DNA from: JAXHLG01 sp046497225
Lineage (GTDB): Bacteria; Patescibacteriota; Minisyncoccia; Moranbacterales; DUUL01
DNA: 22,115 bases
Reading direction: 5' to 3'
Assembly: GCA_046497225.1 (NCBI GenBank)
Contig: JAWOGA010000083.1
Coordinates: forward strand, 1-22,115
Position numbers and translations under genes: made by a program
Part shown: positions 15,142 to 21,997 of the stretch, one piece after another
Position numbering within the stretch: the first letter of the stretch is position 1
Layout of the letters: each line of letters opens with the position of its first letter
The notes under the pieces: generated by a model
Told to the model about the DNA's origin: nothing
Seen by the model: the letters and a program-made list of their open reading frames with translations, nothing else
The model's database searches: none

Positions 15142-15216
15142 AAAAAAACCGGCTAGGGGCCGGGGTTTCAACTTTTTTAGTTTTATAAATTTTAGTTAAA
15201 ACAAAGACCGGCTCCC
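15142..15216 (-). promoter_or_regulatory. Attenuator: terminator with competing antiterminator
   Basis: On the minus-strand transcript, CCGGC (15163-15159) pairs with GCCGG (15153-15149) around CCCTA and is followed by seven U (15148-15142), an intrinsic terminator. The same CCGGC-CCC segment (15163-15156) can instead pair with GGG-A-GCCGG (15216-15208), eight pairs with one bulge, as an antiterminator. That segment in turn can pair upstream with GACCG (15253-15249) and CTCC (15227-15224). The arrangement 1:2, 2:3, 3:4 is that of ribosome-mediated attenuation. Confidence 0.75.
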
Positions 15217-15273
15217 GCGCTGAGGAGTATTAATCAAGATAATAATAACGGTCACAAGTCTACCTAAACTCAT
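15196..15273 (-). CDS. Leader peptide rich in Leu/Val/Ile
   Basis: A 25-codon ORF beginning MSLGRLVTVIIILIN and ending in RSLF before TAA. Residues 6-14 are L-V-T-V-I-I-I-L-I, eight of nine being branched-chain. It starts about 22 nt after the inferred transcription start, lies wholly in the leader, and its last codons contain the antiterminator segment. It has no recognisable SD, like most genes here. By analogy with IlvL/LeuL-type leaders, its role would be to let a stalled ribosome set the downstream RNA fold. The peptide itself probably has no function. Confidence 0.65.
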   Translation of the reverse strand: MSLGRLVTVIIILINTPQRGSRSLF

Positions 15274-15301
15274 AAAATTAAATAAACTAACTTACATTAA
15301 C

Positions 15302-15329
15302 ATGATATCTATTTCACTGTTTTTGTCAA
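15302..15329 (-). promoter_or_regulatory. Sigma70 promoter of the leader-zinc-ribbon transcript
   Basis: A perfect TTGACA -35 (15324-15329) and TATCAT -10 (15302-15307) with a 16-base spacer on the minus strand, immediately after the yjbQ stop. It is the best consensus promoter in the window. Transcription would start near 15295. Confidence 0.7.
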
Positions 15330-15339
15330 GATCCAATCT

Positions 15340-15819
15340 CTATGTACTTCCCATAACCATAACTTGCATTTTCCTAACGCGAGCGCGATCCAGCTCAAAA
15401 AACAAAAGTCTTTGCCAGGTTCCAAGCTGCATTTCTCCACCTACAACATTCAAGGTATGCGAGGAAGGAAGCCGAACAGCCTTGCAGTGACTGTGCCCGT
15501 TGCGGCATTCATCGTCACATATATTTTCGGTACGCACATCAAAATCATCGTGCTGGTAATAAATATCGCTTGGAACTAATCGATCCAAACTCTTTTTTAT
15601 ATCCTCCAAGAGACCACTTTCCTTCTCATTAAGCAAAATAGCAGTAGTTGTATGAAAAGTTTGAACATTAACTATTCCATTTTCTACTCCGCTTTGCTGA
15701 ACAAACTTTTTTACTTTCTCGGTGACATCCATAAAATCATAAACCTCGGAGCTTTTAAATTCAATTTCAATAGTTTTGGCGCTCATCATATCTGGAAATT
15801 TTAATAGTTTAAAATCCAT
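15340..15819 (-). CDS. yjbQ: YjbQ/UPF0047 family protein
   Basis: A 159-residue member of the widespread YjbQ (UPF0047) family, a small trimeric fold with weak thiamin-phosphate synthase activity reported for the E. coli protein. True role is uncertain. Family marks are VQTFHTTTAILLNE (about 52-65), the HSHCKA histidine pair (109-114), and the C-terminal QLGTWQRLLFFELDRARVRK ending in MQVMVMG. The N-terminal ~10 residues before MSAKTIEIEF are a little long, so a start at one of the internal Met codons (11 or 12) is possible. It follows tRNA-His on the same strand by about 47 bases. Confidence 0.93.
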   Translation of the reverse strand: MDFKLLKFPDMMSAKTIEIEFKSSEVYDFMDVTEKVKKFVQQSGVENGIVNVQTFHTTTAILLNEKESGLLEDIKKSLDRLVPSDIYYQHDDFDVRTENICDDECRNGHSHCKAVRLPSSHTLNVVGGEMQLGTWQRLLFFELDRARVRKMQVMVMGST

Positions 15820-15866
15820 CTAATTCTTTCTTTTTGTTTTAATATACAATTCTAAATATAAATCTG

Positions 15867-15938
15867 GGCGACTAGAGGGAATTGAACCCTCATAACCGGC
15901 TCCACAAACCGGTGTTCTACCATTGAACTATAGTCGCC
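15867..15938 (-). tRNA. tRNA-His (GTG anticodon)
   Basis: A complete cloverleaf. The acceptor stem is GCGACTA/TAGTCGC, the D arm GTTC...GAAC, and the anticodon stem CCGGT/GCCGG with loop TTGTGGA and anticodon GTG. The T arm is GAGGG-TTCAATT-CCCTC. The extra 5' G (position -1) is encoded opposite C73, the identity element of tRNA-His. The 3' CCA is not encoded in full (sequence continues CAG), so CCA must be added. It lies upstream of yjbQ on the same strand. Confidence 0.95.
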
Positions 15939-16082
15939 ATGTTAATAAACCCTAAAGACAAAAGAAAGGGTAACATTTTTTTCTAAAAATTTCAAGGTTT
16001 CATTCTAAAAGAGTGGGGTAGTGATCTTATTCTATCAATTGTTTTAATTCCTTATCAAAAAAATAATCCAAAGTAATCACCA

Positions 16083-16110
16083 TTGACCAAATAGTTAAAA
16101 ATGATATAAT
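16083..16110 (+). promoter_or_regulatory. Sigma70 promoter of the ferredoxin gene
   Basis: TTGACC (16083-16088) and a consensus TATAAT (16105-16110), 16-base spacer, on the plus strand, 40 bases before the ATG. There is no SD. Confidence 0.7.
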
Positions 16111-16150
16111 AAAATAAAGTTAATTTTATTATAAATTATTAAACAAAAAA

Positions 16151-16351
16151 ATGAACAAGATAAAAGTAGATAAAGATAAATGCATAGGATGCGGAAGATG
16201 TACTGAAATTTGCCCGGAGATTTTTAAATTAAATAAAAATAGAAAAGTGGAAGTCATAAGCCAAGATGAAGATATGAAATGCGCTAAAAAAGCCTCAGAT
16301 GAATGCCCTATGGAGGCAATAGAAATTGAACAAACTCCACCCGGAAAATAA
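16151..16351 (+). CDS. Single-cluster [4Fe-4S] ferredoxin
   Basis: A 66-residue ferredoxin: CIGCGRCTEICP (Cys11, 14, 17 and the fourth-type Cys21) with a second Cys pair at CAKKASDECPMEAIEI. The first motif C-x2-C-x2-C with a distal Cys-Pro supports one [4Fe-4S] cluster, as in monocluster ferredoxins of the Pyrococcus/Bacillus type. The remaining cysteines may form a disulfide. It would act as a small cytoplasmic electron carrier; no partner enzyme is in the window. It is the only convincing plus-strand gene here and has its own promoter. A weak CTTAAAA/TTTTAAG dyad (16373-16388) lies after the stop. Confidence 0.93.
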   Translation: MNKIKVDKDKCIGCGRCTEICPEIFKLNKNRKVEVISQDEDMKCAKKASDECPMEAIEIEQTPPGK

Positions 16352-16503
16352 AAAGGGGCTGTTGTTTATCTTCTTAAAAACTTTTAAGTAATAATTTAAA
16401 AAAGGCAACTTTAGCTTTGTTATAAAAATCAAAAACTAAAATCCAAGGAGAACGCCTGGAAATTTTAATGCTTTTTTTAACAAGCACGATAAAATCAACA
16501 AAG

Positions 16504-18096
16504 TCAAGGCTTAAAAATTTCCAACAAACTCTCTCCTGTCATGGAATCAGGTTTTTTTACATCCAGAGCTTCCAATACAGTCGGAGCAATGTCTGACAAA
16601 AAACCTTCCACTTCTAATTCTTGATATTCGCCCTTTTGATAATCTTCATATTTTTTGTGATGGTTGTTTTTTGTAACAAACCAGCAAGGAACAGGGTTGC
16701 TTGAGTGCTCAGTATCCTTCTCTCCATTATTGAGGTTTATCATTTCTTCCACATTGCCATGATCAGCTGTTATTATTAGTCTCCCATCTTTTTTTAAAAT
16801 TTCTTGAATGAGCTGTCCTAAACATTTATCTGTAAACTCCACTGCCTTAATTCCAGCATTTAAGTCCCCTGTATGTCCAACCATGTCAGGATTAGCATAG
16901 TTTACCAAAATAAAATCAAAATGCTTTTTGTTAATAGCTTTGGTTATTTCTCTAGTAACTTCGGCAGCACTCATCTCAGGGGCATCCGCATAAGAATTTA
17001 CGTCCTTGGAAGGAACGTGAATCTTAAGCTCTTTCTCAAAATCAAAACTCACTCCACCATCAAAAAAATAAGTCACATGTGCAAATTTCTCAGTTTCAGC
17101 TACGCGTAATTGGCTTAAACCAGATTTTTCTATTTCTTCACCAACTCTGGCTTCGATTTTTTGCTGCTTAAAAACAATATCCACCGGCAACCCCTCTTCA
17201 TATTCCACAAAACAAACCACTTTTAAATCTTTAATCAACTTAGCTTTTTCAAAAGAATCAAAATCTTTAAGAGAAAACGCCTCTATTATTTGCCTGGCTC
17301 TATCTTTGCGAAAATTAAAACAAATAACCACATCTTTTTCTTTTATTTTAGCAACAGGGGTTCCTTCATCATCAGTAACTACAGTAGGTTCTATAAACTC
17401 ATCGGTATTACCCTTCTTGTATTGATTATCAAGCGCTTGAAGTGGCTCCTCTACCTTCTCTCCCTCTCCGGCTGTCATAGCTAAATACCCTTTTTCTACC
17501 CGATCCCAATTTTCACCTCTATCCATGGTGTAAAATCTTCCCGCTACAGTAGCGATTTCCCCCAAATTCAAAGATTCAATTTTGCTTTTTAAAGCTTTCA
17601 TGAAATCCTTAGCTTTTTTAGGCGCAGTATCTCTTCCGTCCGTTATAGCATGAATAAAAACCTTTTTGGCTTTTTTTTCCTTCATTGCCTCTAGCAAAGC
17701 ATAAAGATGCTCAATGTGAGAATGAACTCCGCCATCACTTACCAATCCCACTATATGTATATTAGATTCATTTTCTTCCGAGTAATCAACCGCTTCCTGT
17801 AAAACCTCATTCTCGAAAAAAGACCCATCTTCAATGGAATTATCTATTACCGGAAGCTTTTGGTAGATAATCTGACCGGTTCCCATTGCTTGATGACCCA
17901 CCTCGGAATTGCCATAAGAGCCCCAAGGGAGCCCCACAGCCAACCCGGAGGCTTGAATTCTGGTTTTAGGATAATATTGGTCAAGTTTTTCTATGGTGGG
18001 CAGTTTAGCCCTTGCTATTGCGTTTCCCTTTTGCTCATCCCACTCCCCCCAGCCGTCCAATATACATAAAACTAAAGGTCCCTTTGACTTTGACAT
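16504..18096 (-). CDS. gpmI: 2,3-bisphosphoglycerate-independent phosphoglycerate mutase
   Basis: Interconverts 3- and 2-phosphoglycerate in glycolysis, through a phosphoserine intermediate with two Mn2+ ions. From the ATG at 18096 the protein is 530 residues, normal for the family. It starts MSKSKGPLVLCILDGWG with metal-binding Asp14. The catalytic Ser64 is in YGNSEVGHQAMGTG, HAITDGRDTAP lies in the mid-domain, and the C-terminal metal motif is ITADHGNVEEM followed by EHSSNPVPC. A longer frame opens at 18177. However, that start lies at or upstream of the -10 box (18168-18173), and its extra 27 residues are not family-like, so I reject it. The leader is about 65 nt. It ends at TGA. Confidence 0.96.
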   Translation of the reverse strand: MSKSKGPLVLCILDGWGEWDEQKGNAIARAKLPTIEKLDQYYPKTRIQASGLAVGLPWGSYGNSEVGHQAMGTGQIIYQKLPVIDNSIEDGSFFENEVLQEAVDYSEENESNIHIVGLVSDGGVHSHIEHLYALLEAMKEKKAKKVFIHAITDGRDTAPKKAKDFMKALKSKIESLNLGEIATVAGRFYTMDRGENWDRVEKGYLAMTAGEGEKVEEPLQALDNQYKKGNTDEFIEPTVVTDDEGTPVAKIKEKDVVICFNFRKDRARQIIEAFSLKDFDSFEKAKLIKDLKVVCFVEYEEGLPVDIVFKQQKIEARVGEEIEKSGLSQLRVAETEKFAHVTYFFDGGVSFDFEKELKIHVPSKDVNSYADAPEMSAAEVTREITKAINKKHFDFILVNYANPDMVGHTGDLNAGIKAVEFTDKCLGQLIQEILKKDGRLIITADHGNVEEMINLNNGEKDTEHSSNPVPCWFVTKNNHHKKYEDYQKGEYQELEVEGFLSDIAPTVLEALDVKKPDSMTGESLLEIFKP

Positions 18097-18167
18097 TTTT
18101 TTTATTTTAATAGTAAATTCATTTTTGTTATCGCTGAAAATAAATATATCTAAAGATTTGTTTTTAA

Positions 18168-18196
18168 ATTTTACCACACCGAATACATGTTATCAA
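18168..18196 (-). promoter_or_regulatory. Sigma70 promoter of gpmI
   Basis: Minus-strand TTGATA (18191-18196) and TAAAAT (18168-18173) with an exact 17-base spacer, between the upstream terminator and gpmI. It fixes transcription start near 18161, downstream of the alternative gpmI start at 18177. Confidence 0.65.
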
Positions 18197-18217
18197 ATAA
18201 ATAACAAAAACAGAAAA

Positions 18218-18247
18218 CCGAGTGCTTAAAGATTTCAAAGCACTCGG
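18218..18247 (-). terminator. Intrinsic terminator of the 104-residue gene
   Basis: Perfect 10-bp arms CCGAGTGCTT (18218-18227) and AAGCACTCGG (18238-18247), 10-nt loop, followed on the minus strand by TTTTCTGTTTTTG. It lies nine bases after the stop at 18257 and isolates that gene from gpmI. Confidence 0.85.
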
Positions 18248-18256
18248 CGTTAGTTT

Positions 18257-18571
18257 CTAAAAATAATTATCAATAGAGGCCTCCATTGCTTTATCCCTGA
18301 TTCTCTTTAGGTAGCTTAACACTCTTCTCTTTTCCATAGTCAAGAAGTAATTTTTTTTCTCGCTTTCAAAATCCTTTTGAAATTCTTCCAGACAAGAAAT
18401 TAGATCCCTTACAAAATCGCTTCCGTCTTCTTCTAATAGCTCAACTTTTTCCAAATGATATTCAATGCCGGCTAGATACAAATAAATCATTTTACCGTTT
18501 TTGGGTTCTTTAGAAGATAGAAACAACCATAAATCGGTAAAAAAATTTCTTATAAACAATTCCCATTTCAT
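18257..18571 (-). CDS. Uncharacterised helical protein, 104 residues
   Basis: No family is recognised. It starts MKWELFIRNFFTDLWLFL, followed by a mostly helical, charged protein (about 30-100) rich in Glu, Lys and Leu, with one Cys. The N-terminal aromatic-hydrophobic stretch is short and contains Asp and Arg, so it is more likely an amphipathic helix than a membrane anchor. The start at 18571 is set by an SD of 13 bases complementary to the 16S tail, ending directly before the ATG; a GTG two codons upstream overlaps that SD and is rejected. It has its own terminator, so it is a single-gene unit, probably highly translated. It is not XseB, despite lying next to xseA. Confidence 0.8.
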   Translation of the reverse strand: MKWELFIRNFFTDLWLFLSSKEPKNGKMIYLYLAGIEYHLEKVELLEEDGSDFVRDLISCLEEFQKDFESEKKNYFLTMEKRRVLSYLKRIRDKAMEASIDNYF

Positions 18572-18584
18572 GATCACCTCCTTA
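18572..18584 (-). promoter_or_regulatory. Near-perfect 13-base SD
   Basis: TAAGGAGGTGATC on the minus strand is complementary to 13 bases of the usual bacterial 16S rRNA 3' tail, with the GGAGG core five bases from the ATG. Most genes in this window show no SD. Confidence 0.85.
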
Positions 18585-18700
18585 TTTATTTTGCCAACAT
18601 AAATCTAGTTTAATTGCGATGTATTCATATAAATATCCCAACTCCTTTTTCAAAAATATTATTAAAGAACTGAATCAAAAAATCTATTTTACTAAAATTT

Positions 18701-20257
18701 TCATATACCGGATTTATCCCTTTTTCTGTGAATTTTTTTTATTATTGACTCAAGAAAACCGTTCCCGAGCTCTGCTTTAACTTGATCTCCCTCTTTTAAA
18801 TTGTCCACGCTCTTTACAACTTCACCTTTTTTATTATAGACGATACTGTAACCTCTGGATAATATCTTTTTGGGATTTAAAAGATCAAAAGAAGTGGAGA
18901 AATTTTTTAAATCTATCTCAGATCTTTCTATCTTATAATTTAAAATATTTTCCACCCGAGATTTAAAATTCGCAATAAACTCAAACCGCGTATCTATTTC
19001 TTTTATTTTTCCGGAAATATTCTCCAAAAACCTATTCCTGACCATCTCAAATTTATAAAAAACTTTTTCCGCTTGATATTTTAAATTTTGATTATTCCTT
19101 AACAGAAAATCATATTTTCTATTAATTATAATGTCCATTTTGAACTTCATGTTCTCCTCAGTATCCCCAAGCGCTTCCACTACCTTTCTTCTTTCCTCGC
19201 TTAGAAAAGTTGCCACAATGGAAGGGGTTGAATAGTCTGCATCCGAAGCCATTCCCACTAAAGTCTCATCTTTTTGGTGGCCTATTCCGGTTATCAGCGG
19301 GAGTCTAGATTCTACTACGGCTTCCACCAATCTTTCTTCATTGAAGGTTTTCAAGCTTTCCCAGCCGCCTCCGCCTCTAATTAAAACTAAAGCGTCCAAG
19401 TCCCAGTTTATTCTATTGAAAAATTTGATCGCTCCAATTACCGAGTCTTCCGCCATAGCGCCTTCCACATAAACATTCCTTAAATAAACCCGAAATCCGT
19501 AATTTTCTAAATTCTTTCTAAAATCCTCTATAGCCGCGCCGTTTTTGGAGGTAATTAAGCCAATGTTTTTAATAACATAAGGCAGCGGTTTTTTTCTCTC
19601 CGAAGCAAAATATCCCTTACTCTCCAATTTTTTCTTTAATTTTTCCAAAGCTTTCTTGTAGGCGCCTTCTCCTACCGGATCCATTTTAAAAACCGCAAAT
19701 TTAAAGCTGCCATTCGGAGCATACATGGAAGGAGAACCATGAACAATAACTTCCGCCCCTTCTTCCAATAAATGCTTCAAATATTCAAAATCCCGGCGGT
19801 AAACCACACATTGCATCACACAATTATCCCTTTGAGTATCTCTTAAATTAAAAAATGCCAAACCTCTTTGTACTCCGCTTAAATCATTAATCTCTCCTCT
19901 CACCTTAATATTCCCAAACTGCCCAATGGTAAGATTGATAAAATTAATATACTCAGCCACGGAAATGATGCTGTTTTTCTCTTCATTCTCGGTAGATTGA
20001 AAATCTTCATTTGCTTGCACGGAATTACTTGACTTACCACCCCCCCCATTCAAAATAGCCAAGACTTTATCCCCATATTTTTCTACTTTTTTGGGACCCC
20101 ATCCTTTCAATTCTACTAACTTCTTTTTACCTTGCGGACTGTTTTCAATCACTTGATATAAATTATCATTTGATAAAACATAATAAGAAGGCTTGCCTTG
20201 CTTTCTAGCCTCACTATCACGCCACTTTTTCAATTTTTCCAAAATTTTATTATTCAT
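18701..20257 (-). CDS. xseA: Exodeoxyribonuclease VII large subunit with N-terminal HRDC domain
   Basis: XseA, the catalytic subunit of exonuclease VII, degrades single-stranded DNA in repair. It is 518 residues against about 400-460 usually. The extra N-terminus (residues 1-70) is an HRDC helicase/RNase D C-terminal-like domain: LEKLKKWRDSEARKQGKPSY, then LYQVIENSPQGKKKLVELKG and WGPKKVEKYGDKVLAIL. A Gly-rich linker coded by an eight-G run follows. The OB-fold (about 95-200) precedes the catalytic domain, with PLPYVIKNIGLITSKNGAAI, VLIRGGGGWESLKTFNEE, and TGIGHQKDETLVGMASDADY before a long helical region and a small C-terminal beta domain. No xseB is recognisable nearby. It ends at TGA. The HRDC domain would add DNA-structure binding, an inference from its known roles in RecQ and RNase D. 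Confidence 0.95.
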   Translation of the reverse strand: MNNKILEKLKKWRDSEARKQGKPSYYVLSNDNLYQVIENSPQGKKKLVELKGWGPKKVEKYGDKVLAILNGGGGKSSNSVQANEDFQSTENEEKNSIISVAEYINFINLTIGQFGNIKVRGEINDLSGVQRGLAFFNLRDTQRDNCVMQCVVYRRDFEYLKHLLEEGAEVIVHGSPSMYAPNGSFKFAVFKMDPVGEGAYKKALEKLKKKLESKGYFASERKKPLPYVIKNIGLITSKNGAAIEDFRKNLENYGFRVYLRNVYVEGAMAEDSVIGAIKFFNRINWDLDALVLIRGGGGWESLKTFNEERLVEAVVESRLPLITGIGHQKDETLVGMASDADYSTPSIVATFLSEERRKVVEALGDTEENMKFKMDIIINRKYDFLLRNNQNLKYQAEKVFYKFEMVRNRFLENISGKIKEIDTRFEFIANFKSRVENILNYKIERSEIDLKNFSTSFDLLNPKKILSRGYSIVYNKKGEVVKSVDNLKEGDQVKAELGNGFLESIIKKIHRKRDKSGI

Positions 20258-20379
20258 AACAAGTTTAATTTAAAATTGTTTTTTCAATAATTTACCTTTA
20301 TTTTATTTAGTTACCTTAAATTACAAAGCGCCTTTTTACTCCCCCTCTTTTATAAAGGAAAATTTACTAATGAGTCCAA

Positions 20380-20401
20380 TAAGTGCCAAGGGGGGCACTT
20401 A
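20380..20401. terminator. Stable hairpin between the surface protein gene and xseA
   Basis: TAAGTGCC (20380-20387) and GGCACTTA (20394-20401), perfect 8-bp stem, 6-nt G-rich loop. No T run follows on either strand, so it may be a transcript 3' end or a weak terminator. Confidence 0.45.
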
Positions 20402-20495
20402 GTTTCCAAAATTAAGACGAATTGATTGCCAGCATTTCCAACTAAATAGCTTATCCGCGAAATTTATTAAATTTTACCACATTTTTCCTATATAA

Positions 20496-20509
20496 AAACA
20501 GCTGTTTTA
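20496..20509 (-). terminator. Palindrome just after the surface protein gene
   Basis: AAAACAGCTGTTTT is a perfect 14-bp palindrome followed on the minus strand by further T, seven bases past the stop at 20516. The stem is short and AT-rich, so a weak terminator is the most that can be said. Confidence 0.4.
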
Positions 20510-20515
20510 AAAACG

Positions 20516-21964
20516 TTATTCTCGTGAAGAATTTTCCAATTTTTCTTTCCTCTTTACAATTAACAAATGATAAAGCAAATAACTCAATATCAAAGCTCCA
20601 ACAACCACATAGACAAACCATAAATATTCTTTGCAGTTATCCAAGTAATACCAAAACACAAAACCGGCAACGCCCCATATCAAATTGGATTTAAAACGAT
20701 ATCCCATTTTTTTTCTATATCTATAATAATCGTTACCAGTAATTCCCAGCAAATAAATAAACACAGCCAAAACCCAAGCCCAGAAAGGCAACAAAGGTTG
20801 ACAAGAGGTTGCTTCACCTCTTGTAGGAACTTCTTCACCCTCTTCTTCACCTGCACCTGATTGGTCTTCCCCTTCTGTAGTAACCTCATCCGCTTCAGCG
20901 CTATCGCCCGATGATACTCCTCCTGTCTCCGGCACAACCCCTTGGGCAAAATCATTTTCGGCTGCGGCTGCCACCGCGTCTTCCTCGTCCTCATCTTGAT
21001 CATCATTATCATCCTGATCTCCTTCTTCATCATCCTCTCCATTTCCATTTTCTCCTTCTTCATTATTAACTTCGAACTCATCGTCTCCATTTCCGTTTCC
21101 ATCTCTTCTATCGTCGTCTCTTTCATTTTCCACAAGAATATCCACCCTCGCATCGTTAGAAAGATCCCCATCTCTATCTTTTACCACATAAGTGAAAAAA
21201 TCATTACCCTCAAACCCTTCATTGGGAATATACTCAACCATTCCAGACAAGGAGCCTGAAGTGTAAACATTGTAAGAACCATGATCAGGTTCATTAATTA
21301 TCTCCACACCGGATAAATCAAGGGGAGAATCTGCTATTTTATCATTGGAGAGAATGTCCAAATAAGTAGGAGTGTTTATGTTGATTTTAAAATAATCATT
21401 TACAGCTTCCGGGGCAGAGCCCTCCTCGGCAGAGGATATAATTCCCGTTCTGATATCAAAAATTGTCTTAATTAAACCGCTTTCCCTGCCTAAGTTTTGA
21501 TATTCATTTCCCGCCTCCGGGTCAAAGGTAAATTGAATATCATATTCTCTGGAACTCCCAACGCCCGCTTCCAAGGTATCTAGAAAGAAAGCGTTTTGGT
21601 AGGCGGAATCGGGGTTGGAATATGCGTAAAGATCAGAAAGTGTTTCCCCCGGTAAAGACATCAAAGATCCATCACCCACTCTCTTGATAGATATTTTTAT
21701 CCTTTCTTCAATAGCAGGGTTTACTATCTCCTCATAAGTATTACTGAACTTGATCATAATATTCTGAACCTCGTCCGTATTGTTTTCCACCTCAAAAGAT
21801 CTTCCGACAGAATCACCGGGTAAAAAATTGTTCTCATCAATGGGAAAGCCGGGACCCAAGGTAACATTTACATTTTTTTCTTCAGCCTGGGAAAAAAAGG
21901 GCATCATGGCAAAAACCGCCAATGCCATTGCATATACTTTTCCCTGTTCTTTTATCTTGATCAT
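20516..21964 (-). CDS. Secreted, membrane-anchored multidomain surface protein
   Basis: A 482-residue envelope protein. A signal peptide with probable cleavage at SQA-EE (residue 27) is followed by a beta-domain (about 30-175). That domain contains LPGDSVGRSFEVENNTDEVQN, resembling CalY/TasA-type or other 'transitional' secreted domains. A cadherin-like/Ig-like repeat (about 188-278; NTPTYLDILSNDK...VEYIPNEGFEGNDFFTYVV) is next. Then comes an Asp/Glu/Gly/Asn-rich linker (about 281-385). Three hydrophobic segments (about 391-410, 428-441, 448-470) anchor it, ending in a basic tail. The order resembles surface proteins with an extended acidic stalk. It starts 33 bases after a gene with an acidic tail and is probably in its operon. 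No sortase motif is seen. Confidence 0.8.
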   Translation of the reverse strand: MIKIKEQGKVYAMALAVFAMMPFFSQAEEKNVNVTLGPGFPIDENNFLPGDSVGRSFEVENNTDEVQNIMIKFSNTYEEIVNPAIEERIKISIKRVGDGSLMSLPGETLSDLYAYSNPDSAYQNAFFLDTLEAGVGSSREYDIQFTFDPEAGNEYQNLGRESGLIKTIFDIRTGIISSAEEGSAPEAVNDYFKININTPTYLDILSNDKIADSPLDLSGVEIINEPDHGSYNVYTSGSLSGMVEYIPNEGFEGNDFFTYVVKDRDGDLSNDARVDILVENERDDDRRDGNGNGDDEFEVNNEEGENGNGEDDEEGDQDDNDDQDEDEEDAVAAAAENDFAQGVVPETGGVSSGDSAEADEVTTEGEDQSGAGEEEGEEVPTRGEATSCQPLLPFWAWVLAVFIYLLGITGNDYYRYRKKMGYRFKSNLIWGVAGFVFWYYLDNCKEYLWFVYVVVGALILSYLLYHLLIVKRKEKLENSSRE

Positions 21965-21997
21965 ACTCTTATTGACAAATTATTTTTAATTAGGAAA

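Noticed and set aside
18097..18177. 27-codon N-terminal extension of gpmI
   Set aside because: The upstream start lies at or before the inferred -10 box and the added residues do not resemble the family.
18257..18571. The small gene as XseB, the exonuclease VII small subunit
   Set aside because: Length, composition and helix pattern do not match the XseB motif; proximity to xseA is the only argument.
20942..21259. Plus-strand 105-codon hydrophobic ORF
   Set aside because: It is the antisense of the Asp/Glu-rich linker; GAT/GAA codons read backwards give Ile/Phe/Ser runs.
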